This document shows positions 9,479 to 16,990 of a stretch of 64,000 nt of DNA, piece by piece. The stretch covers positions 1-64,000 of the forward strand of contig NZ_NFLQ01000007.1 in NCBI RefSeq assembly GCF_002160985.1, given 5' to 3'. The notes under the pieces are model-generated. The model had not been told where the DNA came from. It saw only the letters and a program-made list of their open reading frames with translations, and searched no databases. This stretch comes from Lachnoclostridium sp. An118. GTDB taxonomy: Bacteria > Bacillota > Clostridia > Lachnospirales > Lachnospiraceae. How positions within the stretch are numbered: position 1 is the first letter of the stretch; each line of letters begins with the position of its first letter. Position numbers and translations under genes: made by a program.

Positions 9479-10165
9479 ATGATACACCTGTACTATACAG
9501 AAAAGGGCCAGGGCAAGCCCCTCATCCTCCTCCACGGAAACGGGGAGGACAGCAGCTATTTTGACCGCCAGATAGACTATTTCTCACAGACGCGGCGGGT
9601 CATTGCAGTGGATACCCGGGGGCATGGAAAATCTCCCCGGGGAACAGCGCCCTTTACCATCCGCCAGTTTGCCGAGGACCTGCGGGGATTTATGGAGGAG
9701 ATGGGAATCGATAAGGCGGACCTCCTGGGATTTTCAGACGGGGGAAACATCGCTCTCATCTTTGCCCTGCGGTATCCGGGAAAAGTGGACCGCCTCATCC
9801 TGAACGGAGCCAACCTGTGGTCAGGGGGAGTGAAGCTGTCGGTCCAGATACCCATTATCCTGGGGTACTATATAGCCAACTTTTTCGGACATTTCAGCGG
9901 GAAGGCCAGAGCCAACGCGGAGCTGCTGCGGCTTATGGTGAAGGACCCCGATATAAAAGCGGAGGAGCTTCGGAGCATCCAGAGTCCCACTCTTGTGATC
10001 GCGGGAGAGAGGGATATGATACGGGAGGAGCATACCAGACTGATCGCGGCGGAGATACCGGGGGCAGAGCTTCGCATCATCCCGGGAGACCACTTTATCG
10101 CGGCCGGGAATCCGGAGGGCTTCAACCGGGAGGTGGACCGGTTCCTGCGGGAGACATTTTCATAG
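9479..10165 (+). CDS. alpha/beta-fold hydrolase
   Basis: 228 residues from ATG 9479, placed by AGAAAGGAA just upstream; an in-frame TTG at 9473 is less likely. The catalytic triad is visible: Ser86 in the nucleophile elbow GFSDGGN, Asp179 in AGERDM and His205 in PGDHF. The HGNGED motif near residue 19 supplies the oxyanion hole. No signal peptide, so cytoplasmic. The substrate cannot be told from sequence; esters or acylated small molecules are usual for this group. It converges with the radical SAM gene that ends 17 bp later on the other strand. Confidence 0.88.
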   Translation: MIHLYYTEKGQGKPLILLHGNGEDSSYFDRQIDYFSQTRRVIAVDTRGHGKSPRGTAPFTIRQFAEDLRGFMEEMGIDKADLLGFSDGGNIALIFALRYPGKVDRLILNGANLWSGGVKLSVQIPIILGYYIANFFGHFSGKARANAELLRLMVKDPDIKAEELRSIQSPTLVIAGERDMIREEHTRLIAAEIPGAELRIIPGDHFIAAGNPEGFNREVDRFLRETFS

Positions 10166-10181
10166 GAGAGCTTGCCTGTTT

Positions 10182-11123
10182 TTACAGCCCCTCCAGGTCA
10201 AAGGGAGGGGTGTACTCTTCCCTGGCGCTGGACCGCTCCTGCATATAGCCTGCGTCCAGCCCCAGCTCCAGGGCCGCCTCCAGCACCTTCCCGTACTCGT
10301 AGGAGGTGAGGCGGCGGTTGATCTCCGGGTGTTCCGATGCCTTGAAAAAGGGTGTGTACTGGCTCAGGAGGCTTAGGAGAAAGCTGTCTTTCGGAAGATT
10401 TTTCGCCATCCAGCCAAGCAGGCGGGTGGACTCCTCCCTCTGGCCCGGGAGGACCATGTGCCGTATGAGAGTGCCCCGGACTAATAGCCCGTTTTTGTCA
10501 AAGACAGGCTTTCCGGTCTGCCGGATCATTTCCCCCACAGCCTTGGAGGCGTGCCGGAAGTAATCCGGCGCGCCGGAATATTTTTTTGCCCTGTGGGAAG
10601 AAAAATATTTGAGGTCCGGCAGATATACGTCCACATATCCCTCCAGCATCCGCAGCGTCTCCATCTTCTCGTAGCCGCCGCAGTTGTAGATGATTGGAAT
10701 GTGCAGCTTCGGGCGCACCCTGTCCAGGACCGGCAGGATGGAGGGAAGGAACTGGGTGGCGGTGATGAGGTCGATGTTTCCGGCACCTTTGTCCTGCAGC
10801 TCAAGAAAGATTTCTCCCAGCCGGTCCGGGGAGAGGACCTTCCCCACCTCCCCCTGGCTGATGGGATAGTTCTGGCAGTAGCAGCATTTCAGGGTGCAGC
10901 CGGAGAAGAAGACAGCGCCGCTTCCGCTTTCCCCGCTGATACAGGGCTCCTCCCAGAAGTGTAGGGCCGCGCGGGCGGCCCGGATTTCGGGGCCGCAGCC
11001 GCAGATGCCGGGATGGACATACCGGTCGGCATGACACATGCGGGGACAGAGGGTGCAGTCACGGTAAAGTTCACTGAGATCAGGGACGGAGGCCGCACCA
11101 GAGGAGGTCAGGGGACTACGCAT
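10182..11123 (-). CDS. radical SAM protein, PflX type (pyruvate formate-lyase activase-like)
   Basis: 313 residues. The radical SAM motif CTLKCCYC (Cys76, Cys80, Cys83) binds the 4Fe-4S cluster that cleaves S-adenosylmethionine. Extra cysteines near the N-terminus (CTLCPRMC, then CGC) are typical of the PflX group, which is annotated as a pyruvate formate-lyase activating enzyme but whose true target is not established. The ATG overlaps the end of the upstream thioesterase gene by 8 bp, so the two are probably co-transcribed. No pyruvate formate-lyase gene is in the window. Confidence 0.9.
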   Translation of the reverse strand: MRSPLTSSGAASVPDLSELYRDCTLCPRMCHADRYVHPGICGCGPEIRAARAALHFWEEPCISGESGSGAVFFSGCTLKCCYCQNYPISQGEVGKVLSPDRLGEIFLELQDKGAGNIDLITATQFLPSILPVLDRVRPKLHIPIIYNCGGYEKMETLRMLEGYVDVYLPDLKYFSSHRAKKYSGAPDYFRHASKAVGEMIRQTGKPVFDKNGLLVRGTLIRHMVLPGQREESTRLLGWMAKNLPKDSFLLSLLSQYTPFFKASEHPEINRRLTSYEYGKVLEAALELGLDAGYMQERSSAREEYTPPFDLEGL

Positions 11124-11865
11124 GGCCGCCGTCCTCCTCCCAGAAGGTGATGCTGGCCTGGACTGCCAGTGTCCCGTCCTCCTTCACGCCTGCCAGGAGA
11201 AAATCTTCCTCCCTCCTTGCGCGCCAGATGGAGATGCGCTCCTTTTCAAAGCACTGCCGCAGATAGTGTATCTCGAAGTCCGTGATCTGTTTCCCTGTCT
11301 GGAAATCCAGGTCAAAGGCGTTGAGGAAGAGAGGGATGTACTTCTGGTTGTTCATGTGGCGGCTCTTGTCCAGGTCCGTGTAGCGGACGGTGTGGGTATA
11401 GCAGAGCTCCATGCCCTCCGCGGCTTTGGGAAAGCGCTGGAAGGGTGGGAGGTCAAGGGGAGTGCCCTCGTCGGCGTGGGCGGGATAGCCGATGTCCTGT
11501 GAGGTGCAGATCTTCCCTGCCTTCAGGTCGCACAGACAGCTTTCCATCCGCCCTTTGGCCAGGAGCTCATTGCCATTGGAGACAGTGAAGGCCTGGTGGA
11601 AACGGACTGAGGGGCGGGGATTTTCCACCCAGGAAGCCAGCTTAAGGGGGGAGTCGTAGTCTGCCCTCCTCTCGATGTGGAGCCTGTATTTTGTGAAGAC
11701 CCAGCAGATGCCGTAGGTCTCAGGCAGGGTGTCGTTGCCTTTGCCAAGCGCATGCATGTAGGCGGTCACTGCGTCCTGGAAATATTCAAAATAGCCGTTT
11801 GCTCCTATAAGGCCGGTGTGGTCGGACTCACGGAACTGGGGAAAATATTCTTTTTCGTAGATCAT
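11116..11865 (-). CDS. acyl-ACP thioesterase
   Basis: 249 residues with two hot-dog domains (about 1-130 and 150-245), the layout of the FatA-like acyl-ACP thioesterase family. These release fatty acids from acyl carrier protein. The second domain has the conserved VRYTDLDKSRHMNNQKY block with the active-site Asp, Asn and His region. The ATG is preceded by AAAAAAGGAGGA on the minus strand. It leads a two-gene unit with the PflX-type gene and is transcribed away from the cysteine desulfurase-like gene. A short hairpin (GCGGAC/GTCCGC) sits in the 5' untranslated region. Confidence 0.9.
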   Translation of the reverse strand: MIYEKEYFPQFRESDHTGLIGANGYFEYFQDAVTAYMHALGKGNDTLPETYGICWVFTKYRLHIERRADYDSPLKLASWVENPRPSVRFHQAFTVSNGNELLAKGRMESCLCDLKAGKICTSQDIGYPAHADEGTPLDLPPFQRFPKAAEGMELCYTHTVRYTDLDKSRHMNNQKYIPLFLNAFDLDFQTGKQITDFEIHYLRQCFEKERISIWRARREEDFLLAGVKEDGTLAVQASITFWEEDGGHA

Positions 11866-11993
11866 GGAAGTGTCCTCCTTTTTTGAGCCGGCGGACCTTC
11901 TGTCCGCTTCTTTTTCAGCCCTTTATCCAGTCCTCTCTATTATAGCCCTTTGCGGGGCACAGAAAAAGCCATTTTTAAAGAGAAAGAACCATC

Positions 11994-12023
11994 TTGCGGT
12001 GAGGGAGAGGAAAGACATATAAT
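11994..12023 (+). promoter_or_regulatory. sigma-A promoter for the cysteine desulfurase-like gene
   Basis: TTGCGG (11994-11999) and TATAAT (12018-12023) are separated by 18 bp. The expected start of transcription is about 30 bp before the ATG at 12060. A minus-strand TATAAT at 11939-11944 could serve the divergent thioesterase gene. Confidence 0.65.
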
Positions 12024-12059
12024 GAGTACATAGCTCAAACGAAAAGGAGGCAGGGGAAC

Positions 12060-13235
12060 ATGGGAGAAGAAAAGGCCAAGATCTATTTTGACAATGGGAG
12101 CACTTCCTGGCCCAAGGCGCCGGGAGTGGCGGAGGCGGTGGGGCGCCTCCTCACAGAGGGAGCCTTCAATATCAACCGGGGAAACTATGAGGAAGCTTAC
12201 GAGGTGGAAGCGGCGGTGCTGGACACAAGGGAACAGCTGGCACGGCTGTTCCATGCTCCGGACTCCCGGAGAGTCATCTTCACACCGGGTATCACCCACT
12301 CCCTGAACTATTTTATCCGGGGCTTTTTAAAGCGGGGAGACCATGTGCTGGTCACCGGGATGGAGCACAACGCGGTCATGCGCCCTCTGCGGTGTATGGA
12401 GAAGGAGGGAGTTACCTGGGAGTGCATCCCGACGGACAGAGCGGGAAATGTGCGCTCCGCTGACGTGGAGGGGATGATCCGGAAGAACACAAGGGCGGTC
12501 ATTGTCCTCCATGCATCGAATGTATGCGGCACCATTGTCCCGGTGGAGGACATTGGGAGGATCTGCCGGGAGAGGGGTGTGTTCTTTGTGGTGGATACGG
12601 CCCAGAGCGCGGGAACCATCCCCCTGGATATGGAAGAGGCCTGCGTGGATTTCCTGGCTTTTACAGGTCACAAGGGGCTACTGGGTCCCCAGGGAGTGGG
12701 AGGATTTCTCATCTCCGACAGCCTGGATGAGCAGATGGAGCCCCTCATCGCAGGCGGCACGGGCAGCATCTCCGACAGTCTGGACATGCCCCGCACTCTG
12801 CCTGACAAGTATGAGAGCGGAACCATGAACCTGCCAGGCATCATCGGACTGCATGCTGCTCTGTCCTATTTAGAGAAGACAGGGGTGGAGGCGATCCGCA
12901 GGAGGAAGCTGGAGCTGACCGGCTATTTCCTGGAGGAGGTAAAGAAAATCCCCGGTGTCCGCATTGCGGGAAGACAGGGGACGGAAGGGAGAGTAGCTGT
13001 GGTGTCCCTGGATCTTGAGGGCAGGGACAATGCGGTGGCCGCCTTCCGGCTGGAGCAGGAGTACGGTATCATGACCCGGGTGGGCCTCCACTGCGCGCCC
13101 ATGGCTCACAGGACTCTGGGCACATTTCCTCAGGGGACGGTGCGGTTTGCCTTCAGCGCCTCCAACACGGAGGAAGAGATAGACCGCTGTATCCGCGCTC
13201 TTCGCGGCATGCTGATAGAAAAAAACTATATATAA
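12060..13235 (+). CDS. class-V aminotransferase / cysteine desulfurase family protein
   Basis: 391 residues. PLP-dependent enzyme of the NifS/CsdB superfamily: Lys205 in FTGHKGLLGPQG should hold the cofactor, Asp179 in VVDTAQSAG contacts the pyridine ring, and Cys345 in GLHCAP is the residue that would accept sulfur or selenium. It resembles the TIGR01977-type subfamily, which is often found near selenium-linked genes. Likely reaction: removal of S from cysteine or Se from selenocysteine. No IscU or SufU scaffold is adjacent, so Fe-S assembly is not its obvious role. The neighbouring double-cubane and DUF3343 genes point to a supply role for that locus (inference). Confidence 0.88.
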   Translation: MGEEKAKIYFDNGSTSWPKAPGVAEAVGRLLTEGAFNINRGNYEEAYEVEAAVLDTREQLARLFHAPDSRRVIFTPGITHSLNYFIRGFLKRGDHVLVTGMEHNAVMRPLRCMEKEGVTWECIPTDRAGNVRSADVEGMIRKNTRAVIVLHASNVCGTIVPVEDIGRICRERGVFFVVDTAQSAGTIPLDMEEACVDFLAFTGHKGLLGPQGVGGFLISDSLDEQMEPLIAGGTGSISDSLDMPRTLPDKYESGTMNLPGIIGLHAALSYLEKTGVEAIRRRKLELTGYFLEEVKKIPGVRIAGRQGTEGRVAVVSLDLEGRDNAVAAFRLEQEYGIMTRVGLHCAPMAHRTLGTFPQGTVRFAFSASNTEEEIDRCIRALRGMLIEKNYI

Positions 13236-13261
13236 AAAGATACATTATAAAAATCAATAGC

Positions 13262-13354
13262 AAACCTCGCTCTTGCGATTGTCCGGAAATTCTAAACGTG
13301 TTACGGTTATAAAAGGACAATTCTGAAAATATTCAGATACGCAAGAGGAGGTTT
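13262..13354 (+). promoter_or_regulatory. structured leader RNA pairing the ribosome binding site of the first double-cubane gene
   Basis: Three nested perfect stems make a compact three-way junction. P1 pairs 13262-13277 with 13340-13354 (15 bp with one bulged G at 13269) and its 3' strand contains the Shine-Dalgarno AGGAGG (13346-13351). P2 pairs ATTGTCC (13278-13284) with GGACAAT (13315-13321). P3 is TCTGAA-AATA-TTCAGA (13322-13337). Only two bases (13338-13339) are unpaired at the junction. A T-run (13352-13358) follows P1, so it might also terminate. A -10-like TATAAA at 13246-13251 would start the RNA near P1. It resembles no riboswitch class I can name. Ligand or protein partner unknown. 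Confidence 0.6.
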
Positions 13355-13358
13355 TTTT

Positions 13359-14633
13359 ATGGCAGATTACAGAAAAATGTGGGAAGAACTCGGTATGGAT
13401 GTTGAGACGCACGACCAGCTCTGCGAGGTGCTGCCCCAGGCCTTTGGGGACGTCTATCTCTCCCAGGAGAACAGGCCGGAGTCCATGGATTACTATAATT
13501 TTGTGGTGGCGGAGATCCATGGCGTGCGCCCGGCGGAGCTCATCGAGCACCAGAAAAAGGGTGGAAAGGTCTTTGGTACCTTCTGCGTGTATGTGCCGGA
13601 TGAGATCGTGTTTGCGGCGGATGCCATCGCCACGGGCCTGTGCGGCGGCTCCCAGTTCTGGGTGCCGGGAGGCGAGAAGGTCCTTCCCACCAACACCTGT
13701 CCCCTCATCAAGGCGTCTGTGGGCGCCAGGCTGGACCGGACCTGCCCCTTCTTCCGCATTGCGGATATGTACGTGGGCGAGACGACCTGCGACGGCAAGA
13801 AAAAAGCATGGGAGATCCTGGCAGAGGATGTACCGGTACATGTCATGGACCTGCCCCAGATGAAGAGAGAGAAGGATGTCTGTTCCTGGGCGGATGAGAT
13901 CCGTACCTTCAAAAAAGTGGTGGAGGACTTCACAGGAAATGAGATCACTGCGGAGAAACTGGCAGCCAGCATCCATATGATCAACAACAAGAGAAAGGCA
14001 CTGGAGAGACTCTACGCATTCAGAAAGAACGACAAACTGCCCATCAGCGGAAAGGACGTTCTCCTTATCTCCCAGATTGCCTTCTACGACGATCCCACGA
14101 GATTTACGGAGATGACAAACAAGCTCTGTGACGAGCTGGAGCAGAGAGTGGCAGACGGCGTCAGTGTCTTCCCGGAGGGAACAAAGAGGATCATGCTTAC
14201 CGGCACACCGCTGGCCATCCCCAACTGGAAGATCCACAACCTGGTGGAGACAAGCGGCGGCGCTGTAGTCTGTGAGGAGATGTGCACAGGAACCCGGTAC
14301 TTTGAGCGTCTGGTGGATGAGACAAAGACGACCGTGGACGAGCAGATCGATGCCCTGGCGGAGAGATATATGGGCATCAACTGCGCATGCTTTACACCGA
14401 ACCACGGCAGGATCGACGATATCATCCGTCTGGCCAGGGAGTACAAGGTGGACGGCGTCATTGACGTGAACCTGAAGTTCTGCAGCCTCTACGATGTGGA
14501 GGGTTACACGGTGGAGAGAGAGCTCCAGAAGGCAGGTATCCCTGTCCTTGGCATAGAGACAGACTATGTGGACAGTGACGCACAGCAGCTCCGCACAAGG
14601 ATCAGCGCTTTTATTGAGATGCTGGGGGCATAG
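13359..14633 (+). CDS. double-cubane-cluster protein (2-hydroxyacyl-CoA dehydratase subunit family), copy A
   Basis: 424 residues, larger than copy B by about 40, mostly at the N-terminus. The family shares the HgdB/BcrC fold. The double-cubane member from Carboxydothermus holds an [8Fe-9S] cluster and reduces small molecules at very low potential with ATP. Candidate ligands are the repeated cysteines: FGTFCVY, TNTCPLIKASVG, RTCPFF, ETTCDGKKK, CEEMC, NCACFTPN and KFCSLYDVEGY. TTCDGKKK and the SLYDVEGY block are shared with copy B. The 5' leader pairs its AGGAGG. It begins an operon with DUF3343, the activator and copy B. Physiological substrate unknown; the real dehydratase subunits normally come as HgdA/HgdB pairs with acyl-CoA genes, absent here. 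Confidence 0.85.
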   Translation: MADYRKMWEELGMDVETHDQLCEVLPQAFGDVYLSQENRPESMDYYNFVVAEIHGVRPAELIEHQKKGGKVFGTFCVYVPDEIVFAADAIATGLCGGSQFWVPGGEKVLPTNTCPLIKASVGARLDRTCPFFRIADMYVGETTCDGKKKAWEILAEDVPVHVMDLPQMKREKDVCSWADEIRTFKKVVEDFTGNEITAEKLAASIHMINNKRKALERLYAFRKNDKLPISGKDVLLISQIAFYDDPTRFTEMTNKLCDELEQRVADGVSVFPEGTKRIMLTGTPLAIPNWKIHNLVETSGGAVVCEEMCTGTRYFERLVDETKTTVDEQIDALAERYMGINCACFTPNHGRIDDIIRLAREYKVDGVIDVNLKFCSLYDVEGYTVERELQKAGIPVLGIETDYVDSDAQQLRTRISAFIEMLGA

Positions 14634-14636
14634 GAT

Positions 14637-14897
14637 ATGAAAGAGGTACAGCACTATGTGCTTTTTCCCAACCATGACAATGGGATGAGGCTCTATAAGA
14701 AGCTGAAAGAAGAGGGGGTAGGCGCGGTCATTGCGCCTACCCCCAGAAGCGCCAGCAAATGCTGTGGGATTTCCCTCCTTGTGAGGGAGGAGGACCTGGA
14801 CAGGGTCCGCCGGTGCGTGGAGGAGGACCGGATTGAGATCCTGGATATCGCGGCGGTGGAGAGGGATGTGGACCCGGGCAGGGACCGGTACTGCTGA
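14637..14897 (+). CDS. DUF3343 putative Se/S carrier protein
   Basis: 86 residues, one small ferredoxin-like domain. The motif SASKCCGISLL, with a Cys-Cys-Gly, is the hallmark of this family (Pfam name: putative Se/S carrier protein-like), and comparative genomics has linked it to selenium-dependent molybdenum hydroxylases. It starts 4 bp after copy A stops and precedes the activator, so it is made with the double-cubane proteins. A reasonable guess is that it receives sulfane sulfur or selenium from the desulfurase or a rhodanese and hands it on. That step is inference; no biochemistry is known to me. Confidence 0.8.
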   Translation: MKEVQHYVLFPNHDNGMRLYKKLKEEGVGAVIAPTPRSASKCCGISLLVREEDLDRVRRCVEEDRIEILDIAAVERDVDPGRDRYC

Positions 14898-14941
14898 CCG
14901 GCCGGCACTGCGCGAAAAAAGACGGAAAGGATAACAGAAGC

Positions 14942-15718
14942 ATGGATTACATAGGCATTGATATAGGCTCCACAGCTGCCAAGGTGGTGGCAAGGGGAGA
15001 CCATGAGATGGCTTTCACACTCCCAACAGGGTGGAGCAGCAAGGAGACGGCCCGGGTCATCCGGGAACGGCTTGGCCGGGAAGGCGTTGACGTATCGGGA
15101 GAGACGACGAAAGTGGTGGCTACAGGCTACGGGCGCATCGCAGTGGAGTACGCCGACTACGTCATCACGGAGATCACCTGCCACGCAAGAGGAGGCCGGG
15201 AGATGGGAAGCGGTGACTGTGCGGTCATAGACGTGGGAGGACAGGATACCAAGGTCATCCTGCTGAAAGGAGGAATGGTACAGGACTTCCTCATGAACGA
15301 CAAGTGCTCTGCAGGAACGGGAAAGTTCCTGGAGATCATGGCAAACCGGCTCGGGGTGGACCTTCAGGAGCTCTTTGACATGGCGGAGGGCGGTGAGACC
15401 CTGTCTATCAGCTCCCTGTGTACCGTGTTTGCGGAGTCCGAGGTCATCAACTATATCGGAGAGGGCCGGAAGCGGGAGGACATCGCCGCCGGAGTGGTGG
15501 ATTCTGTGGCGGCCAAGGTGGCTCAGCTGGCCATGAGAAAGGATCTGCCCGACCAGATCATCCTGACAGGCGGGCTCTCGGACAGCCGGTACTTCACAAA
15601 AATCCTGTCCGAAAAGATAGGAAAGACCGTGTCCCCCACAGAAAAGGGAAGATACGCAGGAGCCCTGGGAGCGGCCCTGCTGGCTGAAGAGAAGACAAAG
15701 AGACGGAAGGAGAAATAA
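14942..15718 (+). CDS. ATP-dependent activator / double-cubane-cluster protein reductase (BadF/BcrA type)
   Basis: 258 residues of the ASKHA ATPase fold. The phosphate-1 motif is GIDIGSTAAKVV near the N-terminus and the phosphate-2 motif is VIDVGGQDTKVI at about residue 94. Cys122 (NDKCSAGTGKF) and Cys160 (SSLCTVFAESEV) match the two cysteines that hold one 4Fe-4S cluster between two subunits in HgdC-type archerases. It couples ATP hydrolysis to injection of low-potential electrons. It lies between DUF3343 and copy B and ends 1 bp before copy B starts, so its partner is probably one or both double-cubane proteins. Confidence 0.92.
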   Translation: MDYIGIDIGSTAAKVVARGDHEMAFTLPTGWSSKETARVIRERLGREGVDVSGETTKVVATGYGRIAVEYADYVITEITCHARGGREMGSGDCAVIDVGGQDTKVILLKGGMVQDFLMNDKCSAGTGKFLEIMANRLGVDLQELFDMAEGGETLSISSLCTVFAESEVINYIGEGRKREDIAAGVVDSVAAKVAQLAMRKDLPDQIILTGGLSDSRYFTKILSEKIGKTVSPTEKGRYAGALGAALLAEEKTKRRKEK

Positions 15719-15719
15719 A

Positions 15720-16871
15720 ATGGAACTGATCAGGGATTTGCCAGAGGTATTTGAAGAATTTGCAGAGCAGAGGAAGAATTCCTTCCTCGGGGTGAAAAAG
15801 CTGAAGGAGCAGGGCGTGCCCATCGTGGGGGCTTACTGCACCTACTTCCCCCAGGAGATCGCCATGGCCATGGGAGCAGCCACAGTGGGACTTTGCTCCA
15901 CATCTGACGAGACTATACCGGACGCGGAGAGGGACCTGCCCAAGAATCTCTGTCCTCTTATCAAGTCCAGCTATGGATTTGCCAAGACAGAGAAATGTCC
16001 CTTCTTCTATTTCTCTGACGTGGTGGTGGGAGAGACTACCTGTGACGGGAAAAAGAAGATGTATGAGTATATGTCCAGATTTAAGGACGTGTTTATCATG
16101 GAGCTCCCCAACACCCAGAGGCCGGAGGCACTGCAGCTGTGGAAGGGAGAGATCATCCGTTTTAAAGAGTATCTGGAGGAAAAGTTCGATGTGACCATCA
16201 CGGAGGAGGACATCCGGGAGGCTATCCGGGTCAACAATGCGGGCAGAAGGTCCCTGAAGCAGCTCTACGAAGTCATGCTGAACGATCCGGTGCCCATCAC
16301 AGGACATGACCTATTCAAGGTCCTGTACGGGAGCACCTTCAAATTTGACAGAAAGGCCATCCCGGAAGAGGTGGACGCTCTTGTGGAGAAGATCAAAAAG
16401 GAGTATGCGGAAGGAAAGATGCTGGAGAAAAAGCCCCGCATCCTGATTACCGGCTGTCCCGTGGGTGGAGCCACAGAAAAGGTCATCGACGCGGTGGAGA
16501 ACAACGGAGGCGTGGTGGTCACCTTTGAGAACTGCAGCGGAGCCAAATCCATCGACAAGCTGGTGGACGAGGAGGAGCCGGATGTATACGAGGCTCTGGC
16601 GAGGAGGTATCTGAATATCGGATGCTCCGTCATGACACCCAACCCCAACAGGCTGGAGCTACTGGGCCGCCTCATTGACGAGTACAAGGTGGACGGCGTG
16701 GTGGAGATGACCCTCCAGGCCTGCCACACCTACAATGTAGAGTCCTTTGATATCCGCAGGTTTGTCAACGAGGAGAAGGGCATTCCCTACATCAACGTGG
16801 AGACCGACTATTCCCAGGCGGATATCGGGCAGCTGAACACCCGCATCGCCGCCTTCATAGAGATGCTGTGA
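15720..16871 (+). CDS. double-cubane-cluster protein, copy B
   Basis: 383 residues, closest in layout to the characterised double-cubane-cluster protein. Conserved cysteines: GAYCTYFPQE, KNLCPLIKSSYG, KCPFF, ETTCDGKKK, FENCSGAKS, NIGCSVMTPN and QACHTYNVES. It shares ETTCDGKKK, the C-terminal EYKVDGV block and the ETDY segment with copy A but is clearly diverged elsewhere. The two copies may form a heterodimer, or two homodimers served by one activator. It is the last gene of the four-gene operon; its stop is 4 bp before the inverted repeats that precede the rhodanese gene. Confidence 0.87.
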   Translation: MELIRDLPEVFEEFAEQRKNSFLGVKKLKEQGVPIVGAYCTYFPQEIAMAMGAATVGLCSTSDETIPDAERDLPKNLCPLIKSSYGFAKTEKCPFFYFSDVVVGETTCDGKKKMYEYMSRFKDVFIMELPNTQRPEALQLWKGEIIRFKEYLEEKFDVTITEEDIREAIRVNNAGRRSLKQLYEVMLNDPVPITGHDLFKVLYGSTFKFDRKAIPEEVDALVEKIKKEYAEGKMLEKKPRILITGCPVGGATEKVIDAVENNGGVVVTFENCSGAKSIDKLVDEEEPDVYEALARRYLNIGCSVMTPNPNRLELLGRLIDEYKVDGVVEMTLQACHTYNVESFDIRRFVNEEKGIPYINVETDYSQADIGQLNTRIAAFIEML

Positions 16872-16875
16872 TGCA

Positions 16876-16899
16876 TATAGACAGCGTCTATAAATAGAC
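16876..16899. promoter_or_regulatory. TATAGAC-type operator upstream of rhodanese lipoprotein 1
   Basis: TATAGAC (16876-16882), GTCTATA (16886-16892) and ATAGAC (16894-16899) form two overlapping perfect inverted repeats. The block ends 20 bp before the -35 box of the next promoter, the place expected for an activator. A related block lies at a like distance before the second rhodanese gene (25250-25291). Confidence 0.5.
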
Positions 16900-16919
16900 C
16901 TATATATACTTCTTATCGA

Positions 16920-16949
16920 TTGGACGGGCCCTGGACGAATGGATATAAT
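16920..16949 (+). promoter_or_regulatory. sigma-A promoter for rhodanese lipoprotein 1
   Basis: TTGGAC (16920-16925) and TATAAT (16944-16949), spacer 18 bp. The AGGAGG at 16975-16980 then sets the ATG at 16991. The promoter is internal to the locus and separates the double-cubane operon from the rhodanese gene. Confidence 0.65.
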
Positions 16950-16990
16950 AAGGGAGGACATACTACAGTCATAAGGAGGTATATTGTATT

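Noticed and set aside
13262-13354. Invertible DNA element (phase switch) instead of a leader RNA
   Set aside because: The 62-bp interior is very short for an inverton, holds no convincing promoter, and the internal stems make sense only as RNA. No recombinase is near.
13254-14993. 579-codon minus-strand frame opposite the first double-cubane gene
   Set aside because: It is antisense to a gene with clear family motifs, has a low-quality Cys/His-rich product and is a GC-codon shadow.
13359-16871. Genuine 2-hydroxyglutaryl-CoA dehydratase operon
   Set aside because: The copies lack neighbouring CoA-transferase, acyl-CoA dehydrogenase or Etf genes and fit the double-cubane subgroup better.
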